Positions 14,001 to 28,800 of a stretch of DNA of 64,000 nt are shown one piece after another; the stretch's first letter is position 1; each line of letters starts with the position of its first letter. The stretch lies in the NCBI RefSeq assembly GCF_033807575.1, contig NC_084706.1, positions 25,651,204-25,715,203 of the forward strand, read 5' to 3'. A program made the translations under genes and the position numbers. This stretch comes from Cydia pomonella. Taxonomy: Eukaryota > Arthropoda > Insecta > Lepidoptera > Tortricidae. The notes beneath the pieces were generated by a model. The model saw only the letters and a list, made by a program, of their open reading frames with translations. It had not been told where the DNA came from and ran no database searches.

Positions 14001-17000
14001 ATTTTTTTCTAAAATGAATAGTTTGCGCGAGAGACACTTCCAAAGTGGTAAAATGTGTGCCCCCCCCCCGTAACTTCTAAAATAACAGAATGAAAAAACT
14101 AAAAAAAATATATGATATACATTGTCATGCAAACTTCCACCGAAAATTGTTTTGAACGAGATCTAATGAGTAGTTTTTTTTTTTTAATACGTCATAAAAT
14201 AAAATAAAATTTTTTTTTTCATCAAACCCATACGTGTGGGGTATCTATGGATAGGTCTTCAAAAATGATATTTAAGTTCCTAATATCATTGTTTTCTAAA
14301 CTGAATAGTTTGCGCGAGAGACACTTCTAAAGTGAAAAAATGTGTCCCCCCCCCTGTAACTTCTAAAATAACAGAATGAAAAATCTAAAAAAAATATATG
14401 ATATACATTACCATGCAAACTTCCACCGAAAATTGGTTTGAACGAGATCTAGTGAGTAGTTTTTTTTAATACGTCATAAAATTTAAAAAAAAATTTTTTC
14501 TTCAAACCCATACGTGTGGGGTATCTATGGATAGGTATTCAAAAATGATATTTAGGTTCCTAATATCATTTTTTTCTAAACTGAATAGTTTGCGCGAGAG
14601 ACACTTACAAAGTGGTAAAATGTGTGTCCAAAGTGGTAAAATGTTGAACAAGATCTAGCAAGTAGATTTTTTTTTAATACGTCTCAAATGGTACGGAACC
14701 CTTCATGCGCGAGTCCGACTCGCACTTGGCCGCTTTTTTTTACCTAATGCTAAGGCAATTCCTATGCCATACGTTTCTAACAGTACAATTAAAATTTGTA
14801 TCTTCTAAACAGGCAACCACCGAAAACGCTGCCGAGTACCTCTGCAAAGTGACAGGCGGCGGTTTCTTGTTGCGTCAATTATATCTCAGACTTGCCGTGC
14901 TGGCGTTGCCGCGCGTCGTTATACGCCCAGAAAGACCCTCCGTGACGCGCGGGGAAGAGTTGACATTGGAGTGCGTGGCGGAAGGAAACGCTCAGGTGTC
15001 TTGGGAACGTGATGACGGGGCTTTCTCTAGGTAGGACTTGAGATTAAACAGGCAACCACCAAAAACGCTGCGGAGTACCTGTGCAAAGTGACAGGTGGTG
15101 GTTTCTTGCTGTGTCAACTATACCTCAGACTTGCCGTGCTGGCGTTGCCGCTTGTCGCAATCCGCTCGGAGAGACCCACAGTGACGCGCGGGGAAGAGTT
15201 GACAGTGAAGTGTGTGGCGGATGGCAACGCTCAATGTCTTGGGATCGCATTGATGGGGCTTTCTCCAGGTACGATTAGACTAAGACCTATGTACCTACCT
15301 ACCTATGTACCTATTAGTTACTATCGTCTCTCAATTACACATATTCACGCACGCACACATAAGTATTCACTTATCGTGTTTGAGTCACTTCTCACTCCTC
15401 ACTCGTCCTCAAGTTGTGCAATGTGTGCGTAATAACGAGGAATGTAACATGAAATTACAGTTTTCAAGGGCGTCGCCAGCTGATGGGCTGGGGAGGGGGC
15501 GGGGGAGTTTATATGACCGATGACCAAGGGGAGGGGGAGGGGCATACATATACATAGAACTTTGGTTCTCTAGGAGGGCAGCGCCCCCTGTCCCCCCTTG
15601 GTGACGCCAATGCTATCTTTCAACTTTGTGATAGAAAATTGTACCTGTTGCAGTCGCGTGGAGAACCGAGGGGCAGAGCTGATCTTCCGTAACATAGAAA
15701 TAGAAGATGAAGGAACTTACAGATGCATTGCTCGAAACAAAGCTGGGGAAACTGCTCAAACTACGCAAATTGTCGTCAATGGTATGTAGCATATAATGTA
15801 ATAACAATAATAAATACCGGCGTAGGAATTGGACCAGTAGCGGATTTAGGGGGGACGGGATAAGGGGCTTAACTTGCCACCCTAAAGCATCCGAGTCGCT
15901 CCATGGAATGTCCCTCCTGTCGAAACCAGGGATGTCCAGGATGCGAATATCCGAAAGCGAATACGAATGTTAGGGAATATGTAGTTGTTATTATCATACC
16001 TAATTAGAAAAATCTGTTTGTACATCAAATATAGTTACCGAGCGGGATGTTATAAAGTATATAAAAATGCTGTCTACTGGTCAAAATGCATTACTTGAAA
16101 ACAGTTTGCGCGCACTGCCCATACGCGAGCGCGAGTCGACGAGACAAGGCATGAGCACGCCATACGCACATTCGCATTCGCAAAACATTCGCTTCATTTA
16201 ATGCGAATGGGAATGTCCATGCGAATGTTTAAAATGATGCGAATATTCGTATATACGAATGCGAATATTCGTGACGTCCCTATACTCTGTATCTTTAGGT
16301 ATTTAAATAAAAGTAAACAAACAATTTGTACATATTCGGGTAGTTAGGTATAATATTTATTGGTTAACCAACCAAATACAAAACCGACTGGATCTGTCAC
16401 AGAACAACCAGACTTTAAACCTACATTATTTGATCATGTAATGTTTTCATCTACCCTCAACTGGCTTAAGAAGGCTTTTGAGGGTAGATTTTGTTTACCT
16501 TTTTTTAAATACCTAAAGATAGAGTTTTATAGACAAAACCTATCCTCATTGGGCTCAAAACGGAATCTCGGATCCGTCAGTTAATTTGAGGCCCTCATTG
16601 GTTTTCACCATTGGTGAGTTAAATTGGAATAACTTTTAAACGACTCTTGAATGGAAATTGAATCGCACCAAAATATATATTTGAAAAAAAAAATTATTTT
16701 TCGCTGACTGAGCATTTTTTCATAATGAGTGAATGCCAATCAACGTTAGGTACTTAATTAAAAGGACATGAGAGGTCTGCTAAGACTACTTTGGTGTAAC
16801 AACATGGGATCGGGTCAAGCTGGGACACTCCGACAACACCGATTGTCGAATGTGTGTCGAAGAGGAAGAGACAGTAATTATGAATTCACCTAATGTGTGA
16901 ATGTCACGCCCTCGCCAGAAAAAGAATAAAAGACTTTGGAGCAGGCTATCTGGAACCAAAGGAGTTCAAAAGGTTACCCATGAGCTCCATCATCCAGCAC

Positions 17001-17789
17001 ATGGAGATGGTCGAAAAAGATCTTGAGTAACTGATCCCTATGGGTCGAAGTGTATCCGCAAGAGCCCCCGAATATCATAAGATAAAATACCCTCCGTGCT
17101 CCATTATAAATCCAGCCTGTATACCTAACGGATCTGCCAACTGGGTGAATCAACTTTTCAGTGTCACGCGTTGCCATGGTTACGCTTTTCTGTCCCTTGG
17201 ACAACCACTCTTGAAATCCTGATTTTATGGTATTTTAATATATCAAATATGCATTTTTCTTTTTTTTTATGATTGAGGAGGCAAACGAGCAGACGGATCA
17301 CCTGATGGTAAGCGATTACCGCCGCCCATGGACACCTGCAACACCAGAGGGGTTGTAAGTGCGTTGCCGGCCTTTAAGATGAGACTACGCTCTTTTGTTG
17401 AAGGTTTGAAGGTCGTATCGGTCCGGAAATACCGCAGGCGACGGTTCATTCCACAGTTTAGCAGTGCGAGGTAGAAAGTTCCTGGAAAAACGCTCAGTTT
17501 TATGCCATTTCTATAACAGGCACTGAGCAATGTTAGTAATTCTTCCTACAACATATCTTCGAACAAACTGTACCAGTATCCCTTGGACAATGGGACAGGA
17601 TAATAATAATAATAAAATAATAATTCAGCCTATATACGTCCCACTGCTGGGCACAGGCCTCCTCTCATGCGCGAGGGGGCTCGGGCTATAGCTATAGTAT
17701 AGGGGACTTCACATACACCTTTGAATTTCTTCGCAGATGTATGCAGGTTTCCTCACGATGTTTTCCTTCACCGAAAAGCACAAACAAAA

Positions 17790-17860
<71 letters not shown>

Positions 17861-20800
17861 ATAATAACACATAAAAATCATTCGCCACACTAACAAATGG
17901 AAAGGCAGCTTTAATATTTTACATTTAAGTTATACCGGTTTTATTATAAAAGAAAATTAATTGGAATTATTTAAGTAACGTGTTGTTTAACGTGGGTAAA
18001 TCAGACAGCCCCATGTGCAGAGCGTGCAGAAGAGGAAACAACAAAACACATTCTCCTAGACTGCAAACAGGTAGAAGTATACAGGAGTAAATACACTAGG
18101 CAAAGGAGGCAGTTAGCAACCTGAAAACATTGCTAGGCTTCGTGAAGAAGCTGGGGTGGTTAGAGTAGCGCTACCTCGTTACACGCAAAATAGGCATAAT
18201 GGTTGTCGATTTGCGGAAAATTCCCAGAAGCACTAACTAACGTGTTGTTTTCTATGTAGATTTACCACCGCCACAACAACAAATACAACCACCAGAAGCC
18301 AGCCCTCGAGTGACCGTCAACGTGCGCCAACTGAAGATAGCAAGAGGAGAAAGTAGGACTGTGGACTGTACGCCTGAGGGGTCCCCGCTACCGAGGGTTC
18401 AGTGGAGCAAGGTATAGATTGTAGTAGACAGAGAGAATCATACTGTCTTTTTCTTACGCTAGCACCCTAAAGAAAGGGATGATTATAGTTTTCCTGGTTC
18501 TTACTATTGTTTGCCAGGGGTCTCCCTCTGATGGTCGCATACTTTTGTCATATTTTTTATTGTCATAACACTTTATGCATAAAATTGTAAGTCGTAAAAA
18601 TATTTAGTCATAATTATTCCTGAGCTTAACTGGGCTTTTGTTATAAATGAGTTATGTCATAATTTTTATAGTCATTAATTTAATTCGCATAAAATTTTAG
18701 GTTACGTTCGGTAGGTATCAGTGGCGGATCGTTCAAAGAACTCGATTCCCACCGGCTTGTCTAAACTTCAGCCCGTTGAGCACTTACAGCCCGTTGAGCG
18801 ATCATAACACTAGTTGTTAAGCTACTTATATACTTATGTTAAAATGTAAGTCACAACAGTTCTTCTGTGTGTGTGGCTTTAAGAATCAATATAAATTCAT
18901 TTGAGTCTAAGTTACCTACGGAATTTCATATTTAAAAGGGAGAAGGCGAGTTCAGCAATGGCGTTAGACAAAACGGAACCAAGCTGACAATAACCAACGC
19001 ACAAGACGATGACGCAGGGGACTACGTGTGCACCGGCATCGTGCAAGCGACACCGGTGTGGACGGATTACTTACAAGTTGTGATAGAAGGTATGAACAAA
19101 ACGTATTGAGCGTTATACAAGACGGAACCAAATTAACAGTAACCAACGCGCAAGACAGTAACGCAGGGGACTACGTGTGCACCGGCATCGTGCAAGCGAC
19201 AACGGTGTGGACGGATTATCTACAAGTTGTGATAGAAGGTACGAACAAAAACTATTAAGCGTTATAAAAGACGGAGCCAAACTACTAATAACCAACGTGC
19301 AAGACGGTGACGCAGGGGACTATGTGTGCACCGGCATCGTGCAAGCGGCACCGGTGTGGAAGGATTTCCTGCAAGTTGTGATAAAAGGTATAAGTAATCT
19401 TCAACAAATGTCGTCTTTGTAAAATATCTTCATTATAACGTATTATAATGTGTTTCTTTTCCTATCTAGATATACCAGAAACTCCACCACAACCACAAAT
19501 ACAACCATCACAAGCCAGCCCTCGAGTAAGAGTCAACATTCGCCAACTGACTATACCAAGAGGAGAAAGTAGGACCGTGGACTGTAATCCGGAGGGATCC
19601 CCGCTACCGAGGGTCCAATGGAGCAAGGTTTGTTTGACTGTTAATCGGTTTTTGCATAGCTTAAATCTTAATAAATGTACCTCTTCGGCATTTTGAAATA
19701 ATCAAAAAACTGAATCAAGAGAAATACTGTCTTTTTTTAATACTACGTCGGTGGCAAACAACCACACGGCCCGCCTGATAGTAAGCAGTCTCTGTAGCCT
19801 ATAGACGCCTACAACTTCAGAGGTGTTACATGCGCATTGTCGACCCTAACACTCCGCACCCTCGTTGAGCTCTGACAACCTTACCTACTCACCGGCAGGA
19901 ACACAACACTATGAGTAGGCTCTAGCGTTATTTGGCTGCAGTTTTCTTGAAAGGTGGAGTTCCCCAGTTGTTTAAAGACAAACCCGGGTCCAAAACAAGC
20001 CTAAAGACTTCAAGCAGCTGCTTTAGCACTTATTTATAAGCCACATCTTAACAGTATTATTAAATCTGTTACTATTGAGATTCCTGAAACGGATTTCTTG
20101 TGATGCGGAGGGATGAAAGTCATGTGACGAGAAAGGTATTACGAATGAATGTGGAGGGATGGAACGGCAGAGGAAAACCTAGGAAACGGTGGATGGATTG
20201 TGTGAGAGATGACATGAAACGAACGCGAGTGAACGATGAGATGACGGGTGACAGAAAGATATGGAAGGAAAAGACATGCTGCGCCGACCCCAAATGAATG
20301 GGATAAGGGCAAGCGAATGATGATTGAGATTCTTAAAACTATCTGGCAATTTCTTAAATATGTCAATACTCATCATAAAACAATTATTACATGTCAGTTT
20401 TAGTCTAGCTAAGGGCTATTTATATACTTAGTAAGTTTTTTATCCATAATAAACACACATCCTTTATTTAATCCTTTATTTATGTAATTGCATTAAACTT
20501 GGACACATTTGCACACAACACATAATATAAGTATACCTACCGAGTTGGGCCTTTTAAAAAGTTATTGTACAAAAGTGACATCGTTTGAGGAGTATAATGT
20601 ATGTTTCAGTTATTTGCTCGTATTACAGGCCCAATTGCTATTTTGACCCTGAAATATTGCGTTTATGTATATAGTTGTCATATTGTTCATTTTTCATAAA
20701 ATGTAAGTAATTACATAAATCTTTACACTTCCAATTTCATATACTTACAGGGAGAAGGCGACTTCAGCAATGGTGTCAAACAGGACGGAAACGCTCTAAC

Positions 20801-23800
20801 AATAATTAACGCCCAAGACGGTGACGCAGGGGACTACGTGTGCACCGGCATTGTGCAAGCCACACCGGTCTGGACGGATTACCTACAAGTTGTTATAGAA
20901 GGTATGAACTTAACGTGTCAAGTGTTATACAAGATGGAACCAAGCTGACAATAACCAACGTGTAAGACGGTGACGCAGGGGACTACGTGTGCACCGGTAT
21001 TGTGCAAGCAACACGGTGTGTCGGGTTACCTGCAGGTTGTGACTTGTGGTAGTGTAACAACTCGCCTAGCTTGTATACCAATAAATGATTATTGTTCTAC
21101 TATAGGTTAGTATCAAGGGTACATTTAACTCATTTAGGACTGCCTGAGGTTATAATAGGAGATGATCCAGCTAGCCAGAACGGACAGTTCGCGTCTAACT
21201 TTACACTTGTACAATCGACTTTTAACAAAGTATTGTTGAAAATTGAAGTGAATGAAAAAAGAGATATTGCACCAAAGTGTATTATCGTTATTACCTGGAA
21301 TTTTCCTATTGGAAGATTTCAGTAGAAGGTATGGATGGACTGGTTTTCATCAAATGTCGTCTTAATCTTAATTTGTTTTACATTATATATAAGTATAATG
21401 TATTTTAACGTTGTTGTCTCTGTAGATGTGCCGCCACCACCACCACCACAACCACAAGTACAAGCGAGCCCTAGAGTAACAGTCAACGTGCGCCAACTGA
21501 AGATACCAAGAGGAGAAAGCAGGACTGTAGACTGCAGTCCTGAGGGATCTCCTTTACCGAGAGTTCAGTGGAGCAAGGTTTGCTACATTAGTACTATTAC
21601 GAAGTGTGGATCACACTTACCATGGTATATAATCGGATTAGGATGGGATGGACATGAAGACAGGTCACGGGAACCGTTTGAGACACGCGGATGTCATTTC
21701 GACTGAAGAATAAAATTTATAAAACCATTGATTATGACTGTGGTCAGCTAACATCAGTATGGGTATGGGACGCGGAGGATTAAAAGTCATGGGACGAGAA
21801 AGGTATTAGGAATAAATGTTGAATAGTGTAAGAGTACCTTTTACTTGATTAAGTTAAAAATCATCATATGATTTACATTTTAGAATGCAAACAAGTCCTA
21901 AACATTATTTTGATTTAAAGGAAGAAGGCGAGTTCAGCAATGGCGTCAGACAGGACGGAAACGTTCTAATAATAAGTAACGCCCAAGACGGTGACGCAGG
22001 GAACTACGTGTGCACCGGCATTGTGCAAGCCACACCGGTCTGGACGGATTACCTGCAAGTTGTCATAGAAGGTATGAACTTAACTTATGAAGCGTTATAC
22101 AAGACGGAACCAAGCTGACAATAACCAAAGCGCAAGACGGTGATGCAGGGGACTACGTGTGCCAGCATCGTGCAAGCGACGCTAGTGTGGACGGATTACC
22201 TGCAAGTTGTCATAGAAGGTATTAACTTAACGTATTAAGTGTTATACAAGACGAAACTAAGCTGATAATAACCAAAGCGCAAGACGGTGACGCAGGGGAC
22301 TAAGTGTGCACCGGCATTGTGTAAGCGGCACCGGTCTGGACGGATTACCTGCAATTTGTCATAGAAGGTATGAACTAAACGTATGAAGCGTCATACAGGA
22401 TGGAACCAAGTTGGCAATAACCACCGGCATTGTGCAAGCGCCACCCCTGTGGACATCTGTCCAATAACAATACCTGCAATTTCTCATAGAATTTAACGCT
22501 ATTATTTCTTTTCAAACGGATCCCTTTATTTGACATAATTATTGAAAGTCATAATGTAATGATTGTTAGATTATCATTTATCATAATTCTGAAACCGTTA
22601 ACTTCTCAGGATCGTAAGGTTATCCTATAGATAGGTCAGGTTTGTTTTATGGCAATCCTGAAAAGTTACGCGTTTAAAAAAATCAAATTATGACTAACGA
22701 AAATGCGGACAAACAATACATAATGACTTAAAACTTTATGGGAAACAATAGGGACCCCTTTTCAAAACCTTGCTTCTTTTCAAGAGATAGTTTGTTGTGT
22801 AAATATGAATTACAAGTGTATCTATAGGTGACCATTGGCGGATCCAAGAATTTGTTTTGGGAGGAACGTACCTTTTTTTTTATATACTACGTCGGTGGCA
22901 AACAAGCATACGGCCCGCCTGATGGTAAGCAGTCTCCGTAGCCTATGTACGCCTGCAACTCCAAAGGAGTTACATGCGCGTTGCCGACCCTAAACCCCCC
23001 CCTCGTTGAGCTCTGGCAACCTTACTCACCAGCAGGAACACAACACTATGAGTAGGGTCTAGCGTTATTTGGCTGCTGTTTTCTGTAAAGTGGAGGTACT
23101 TCACCAGTTGGGCTCTGCTCTAGATCTGGAATGACATCCACTGGCTGTGCCCTACCACACAAAGCGAGATGTCATTCACAATGCCCATACCTCTCTTTTG
23201 GACGTAGTTTAAGGACGTACCTACTTTCCTTGTAGTTATTTGAAATGAAAAGTAGGTACTCGGAGTGGTTTACTCTGGCACCCATTCTGACTGGAACTAT
23301 TGGCATTTGAGTCGAAAGATGGATATGGATGTGCCTATGTTTTACAACTACATAATTGTCATATAAATTCCTATATAAATATAAGACTAATTAAAACAAA
23401 GAAAATATTACTTTGCTAATCTGCGAAAAGATAACGTGCTAGTCAATCAGTCAGTGTTAACCCGTTATACTTACTTGCGTATTTTTACATGCAATTAATG
23501 TTCCCACCCTCCCACCGCAAAAATAAATACGCAAACGAATATAACAACCCACCACCAAAAGGACAAAACTGAGTAAGTAGTGGTTTGTTATATTTCTTTT
23601 TGCGGTGGGAGGATGGGAACATTAATTGCATATAAAAATACGCAAGTAAGTATAACGGTTTGGCACTGATTAACTAGCACATTATCTTTTCGCGGATTAC
23701 CAAAGGAATATTTTTGTTTTAATTAGTCTGGATTCTGTTCATTATTTATAAATAAGACGTTTAGACTTTTAGAGTGGCACATTTACACTTGGTTACTACA

Positions 23801-25758
23801 TAGTCTGTGCGGAGAGTACTGTACGTGTTGCTTTCCATGTAGATTCACCGCAACAACCACAAAGCAGCCCTAGAGTGTCAGTCAGTGAACCCCAAGTGAG
23901 AATACCAAGAGGAGGAAGTAAGAAAGTCGAATGCATCCCTGAGGGATCCCCGTTGCCTAGAGTACAGTGGTCCAAGGTGAGTCTTGCCCCCCCCCCCCCC
24001 CCCCCACCCTAGGTGATCCATCTGCTCGTTAGCCTCCTGTATCATAAAAAAAGAGTAGTTTTTCTATTTGACGACTGTAATGCAGAGATCGGAACCGGTT
24101 TTTTGCAAAAACATCGAAATAACCATATATTTCGGTTTATTTTATACTCTAAATGTAGGACTCAGTTGTGTTTTCAGATAACGACTTCGTATTATTAGAT
24201 TGCCTAATTAGAAATGAAGTAATTAACAAAGAACGAAAAAATACCGTTTTCGTTCCCATACAAAAAATACCGGTTTCCGATCCCTGCTGTAATGGTTGAA
24301 TTAAGATTTCGTATACTTACCAAACAATAATTGCGTACTTTTCAAATGAAAAAATGAAATGAAATATGGGCTCCCAACTCAACTATAAGATTCATTTCAA
24401 TACGCTGTTGTAAACTATAAAAAATTACCAATCACGTGCCGCCGCGCTCCTATACAAAATACTAAACGGGCGCGAAGTCACGCGTTATGTATTTTGTACT
24501 ACATTTTTGTCTTGAGACACTTACCAATTTTTATTAATTATTTCGTTTTTATAGTAAAAAAAGTATTATTTTAGATGACTCGTACAAAAAGTATTATATA
24601 CAATAGTGATATAATAAGGCTTTTCAATCTCGTACCTTACTTAGGCAACTCAGCAAGTTTCGTTGCCAAGACACGGTACTCGATTGAAATGCTCTATATT
24701 ATATCACGATTATATAAAATATTATTATGTGACTGATATATAATGATGTTCAAAATATAACCAATTTCTGACTCCCACATATTACTTACAGGAAGAGGGA
24801 GATTTCGGCAACGGAGTCGAAATAGAGGGCAACGCGCTGATAATTTCGAATGCACAAGACACAGAGTCGGGAAATTATGTGTGTTCCGCGCTTGTACAAG
24901 CAACGCCCGTTTACACTGCTTACCTTCAAATTGTGGTAGAAGGTATTGCTTATTTTGTATATTTATTACGTCAGGTCAGAGGTGTTGATTATACAAGATT
25001 ATTTTAAAATCGACAATCTTCTTACGATTCTATCGCTTTTTTATGTAGCCTATTTTGTGTCCCACTGCTGGGCAAAGACCTCCCCTCTCTTCCGCCACTC
25101 ATCACGGTTTGGTGCGTGTTCCCGCCAGTCGCTGCAAAAAGCTTCAAGGTCATCCCGCCATCTCTTTTTTGGTCTGCCTCTGCCGCGGCTAATCTGCGGT
25201 TATTCGGTAGCCAATTTGGCCGACCGATCCGGGTGCATACGGCAGGCGTGTCCCGCCCAACACCAGTTAAGCTTAGCGGCCTTAACACCCACATCTACGA
25301 TACCAGTTCTGGAGCACAGGTCTCGGTTCCTAACCCGATCGGTTCTTTGAACTCCTAGTACTCATATGCTGCGCTCCATTGCTCGCTGGCAATTCTTGAG
25401 TCGGGAATTCTGGGCTTCCGTTAATAACAAAGTTTTTATCGCTTATTGTACTTTTTTCCAAAATCCTTTAATTTTGGCCCAACAGTACGAGATTTATTCA
25501 GATTCTAGTCATAAAGTCGAAACTTGAGTCCTTATCTCGATAAGTGTTTTGTAAAGACTTGAGCCCATTAAAGATAGATAACTCTCAAATTATGTACAAA
25601 AGTTCGCTAAAAGCCATTATCTTCACATTAATTTCATGGGTTATGCCAAATCATTAAAAAAATACAAATTTACTTTGTGTTCGTCGTAGATAAAACCTTT
25701 GACGAAGTGTTTATTAGGAGACTCGAGTCCTTTTAAATTTCACTTAGAGTGTGAGTCT

Positions 25759-25803
<45 letters not shown>

Positions 25804-28800
25804 TTACCAAATTTATTTTGCCAAAAACTTACTACTGATGGTTTATGTTCTGTTTATTGACTAGTACTATTACCTACCCTGTTTTTAAAAAATAAAATTC
25901 CAATGATCTTAACAGTTAGTTGTCTTTTATTTCAGATGTGGAACCCGTCACCGAACCAAGACCATCAGACGAAAATCCGCCAAAAGTCGCAGTCAGCGAG
26001 TCACAAGTGAAAATAACAGTGGGAGAGAGTAAAACTATCGACTGTAATCCTGAGGGATATCCTTTACCAACCGTTCAGTGGACGAAGGTATTTTTTTGCA
26101 TTTCTTTATGGATTTTCTAAAAAAAATACCAACAACAATCTAAGAAACTTACTACAAACGGAAAACTTGAAATGTTGCATTTAAAAACAGCAGGTGCCGG
26201 AATCCTCAAGAAATTTCTTGAATAATAAAAAATATTATTACTTTACTGGTTGCTAAAGAAGTTCTACAAACATAAAACTCCAAATAGACATCTGTACTTA
26301 CCACTGTTGCGTAAGTTTTGCATAAGAAATATATTCTTAAAATACGTTACGTATTTGCGATTGCAAACATTAGGCGCAGTGAGTTCAGGTCCTTGTAGCT
26401 AGCTGATCACTGAGTGGACGGCCGTGCATAACCGGGATCGCGATTTTTCCAAAATTCTGCTGGCTGAAACCACTGCACTGTACGGGGTCCCTGCTGTCTA
26501 TGGTTTAGTAATGTTTGCTATATTTAGTCGACATAAATACAGGGAAAGGCTCAGGATGTCTGCCAGATCTATCTGGCAGATATGTCTGCGTCTAATATGC
26601 GGTATACATTAACAAATTTGTATATCCGAAAGTTCTTGCGTTTATCCGTTCTTGCCTTCTTCCTTTCGTAATTTGTCTCACTTGATTCATCGGAAGATCA
26701 GCCACCAACTCAACTGGAAGCCACCAGCAACACGCTGAGATGAGGCCATTTCGTTATATTATGTAATTAGTCTTGTTTGTGTTTACGAACAAAAATAATT
26801 CTATTCTATTCTATCCCTAGCCAAAGAGCTTTCGCTATTATAACTAAGGGCATCCGCCAGCTAGCGCGGTTGCATGGAGCGGGTTACCGAATAACTATTA
26901 AATTAAAAATTTAAAGAACCCCTCACGCTATTATGCCAAAAATGCCTTACATCATTTTGGAAAAGAGCTGATACTCTTCAAACTCCTAGATCAATGTATA
27001 TCAAACATACTTAGTTAAGAACCACCACAAAGAAACGCTTAATTTATTTGTGTTAGACTATTTAAGTAGTTATAAGACTATAACATAAATATTGACTGTA
27101 ATATTGATTAATTAAGGTATGATGTGGCTGACATAATCATTAAGGATTGTAAGTCTCTAAATAATAAAAGAAAAAAAAAAAGAAACGCTTTTACGTAAAA
27201 TGCATCGTGCATGCATCGAAATCGGTCCATCTGTTCACAGACAGACAGACATTGGCGTCAATCATATCACATTTTTGTGTTGGGGGTTAAACTATTTTTA
27301 ACGCTATTGTTATGAGCAACGCTAACGGACGCGTGCGACGGATTTTACCTACAATGGCACCCGCGTGCGTGTGCCAGCTCCTTGCACCCGCACCAAATAG
27401 CGGACGCCCTAACGTAGCGCCTTATTAGCGAATAACTCGCGAACGCGAAGCGACGCGGCGCAGCGGCCCACGGCATTCGCGGTCGCAACGAGACCGCCCA
27501 CGTAGGACACTTCCATAGGTATCAAAGGATTGATTCACCCGCGCTGCTTTCGCTTAAGCCGCTGCGTAAGACTTGTCATTAAATCCTTTTTATTATTTAT
27601 ATAGGAGGAAGGCCAATTCACCAGTGGAACCAGACAGGAGGGCGATGCGCTGGTAATATCAGAGGCTAAAGAAGATGACACGGGGAATTACATATGCAGT
27701 GCCGTCGTGGATAGAACCACGGTGTATAATGATTACCTTTCTGTTGAAGTTGAAGGTAACAAAATAGGTACGTATCTTTCGTAAATATTTCTTATAAAGG
27801 ATGGCCAATTCAGCAGCAGCACCAGACAAGAGTAGTTCTATTTTATTGTAGTTATATTGCTTATTCCATACTACAAGTAGGTACGACTTGTAAACAAACT
27901 ACCCGAACAGTTAAAACAAGAACGCAACGATAAATTGTTTAAAAATAAACTAAAAAAACTATTCACCGAAAAGTCGTACACTACTACACAATTGACGAGT
28001 TTTTAAATGATAATAATTTGTTAGAATGGAACCCGTAAAGCAATATCATCATCATCATCATCAGGCCTTGTACATCTTTACAGATGATTTAAGCAGCATC
28101 TATGATCTAGCGACAGCGCCGCTCGTGGCTATACAAACCGATTCTTGAACGGCATAATCGTCCACATTTATGGCCCTGTTTTCTATGTCCATAAATACGA
28201 AAAAGACAGTAATTTTAGCGCAAGGTTACACTTTTCCGCCGTCCATCTCGCTGGAAGGTGTGCCTTTAGAGATAGTCGATAAGTTCTGGTACTTAGGGTC
28301 GACCGTGTCGAGCAACCTCTCCCTTGATGCAGAGGTCAACGTTCACATCGGCAAGGCAGCCACGACGTTCGGCAGGTTACGTAACAATATAACCTATCAA
28401 TAATATGACCTCTTTCATATTTTTGTTATTTTATTTATAATGTGAATAATTTTAGAAAAATGTGACATTAAATCGTTAAGTTTTGGATTGATATAAAGCA
28501 TAACCTTTAGTATTAACTTTGACATTGATGAATTATCCTAGATATGTGTTTGTATAATATTATAAATAACGTTGGTAAGCGAATATGACATTAAATTATT
28601 AGCTTCTTATCATATTCTAATGGTGTTAAATTAGATATGCATGAATTTATAAGTACTATAGTATATAAATAGGTAAGTACTTATGAGGTACCCATAAGTA
28701 CTAACATTATGCGCCCTACCCGGGTGTCATGTACTGACTACATTCAACTAACATCTTCTGTAATGCACATTACTTTTAATGTTGAATAAATGAAATGAAT

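Noticed and set aside
13681..14132. Minus-strand open frames of 87 and 65 codons
   Set aside because: They lie wholly inside a non-coding MITE-like element with repeated blocks and have no protein motif.
15052..15432. Second exon-8-like frame as a real coding exon
   Set aside because: A one-base deletion breaks the frame to exon 9, and the 21-bp gap cannot be an intron.
24946..25358. 134- and 80-codon plus-strand open frames
   Set aside because: They overlap an RTE C-terminal fragment readable on the minus strand, and the first runs on from exon 17 past its donor.
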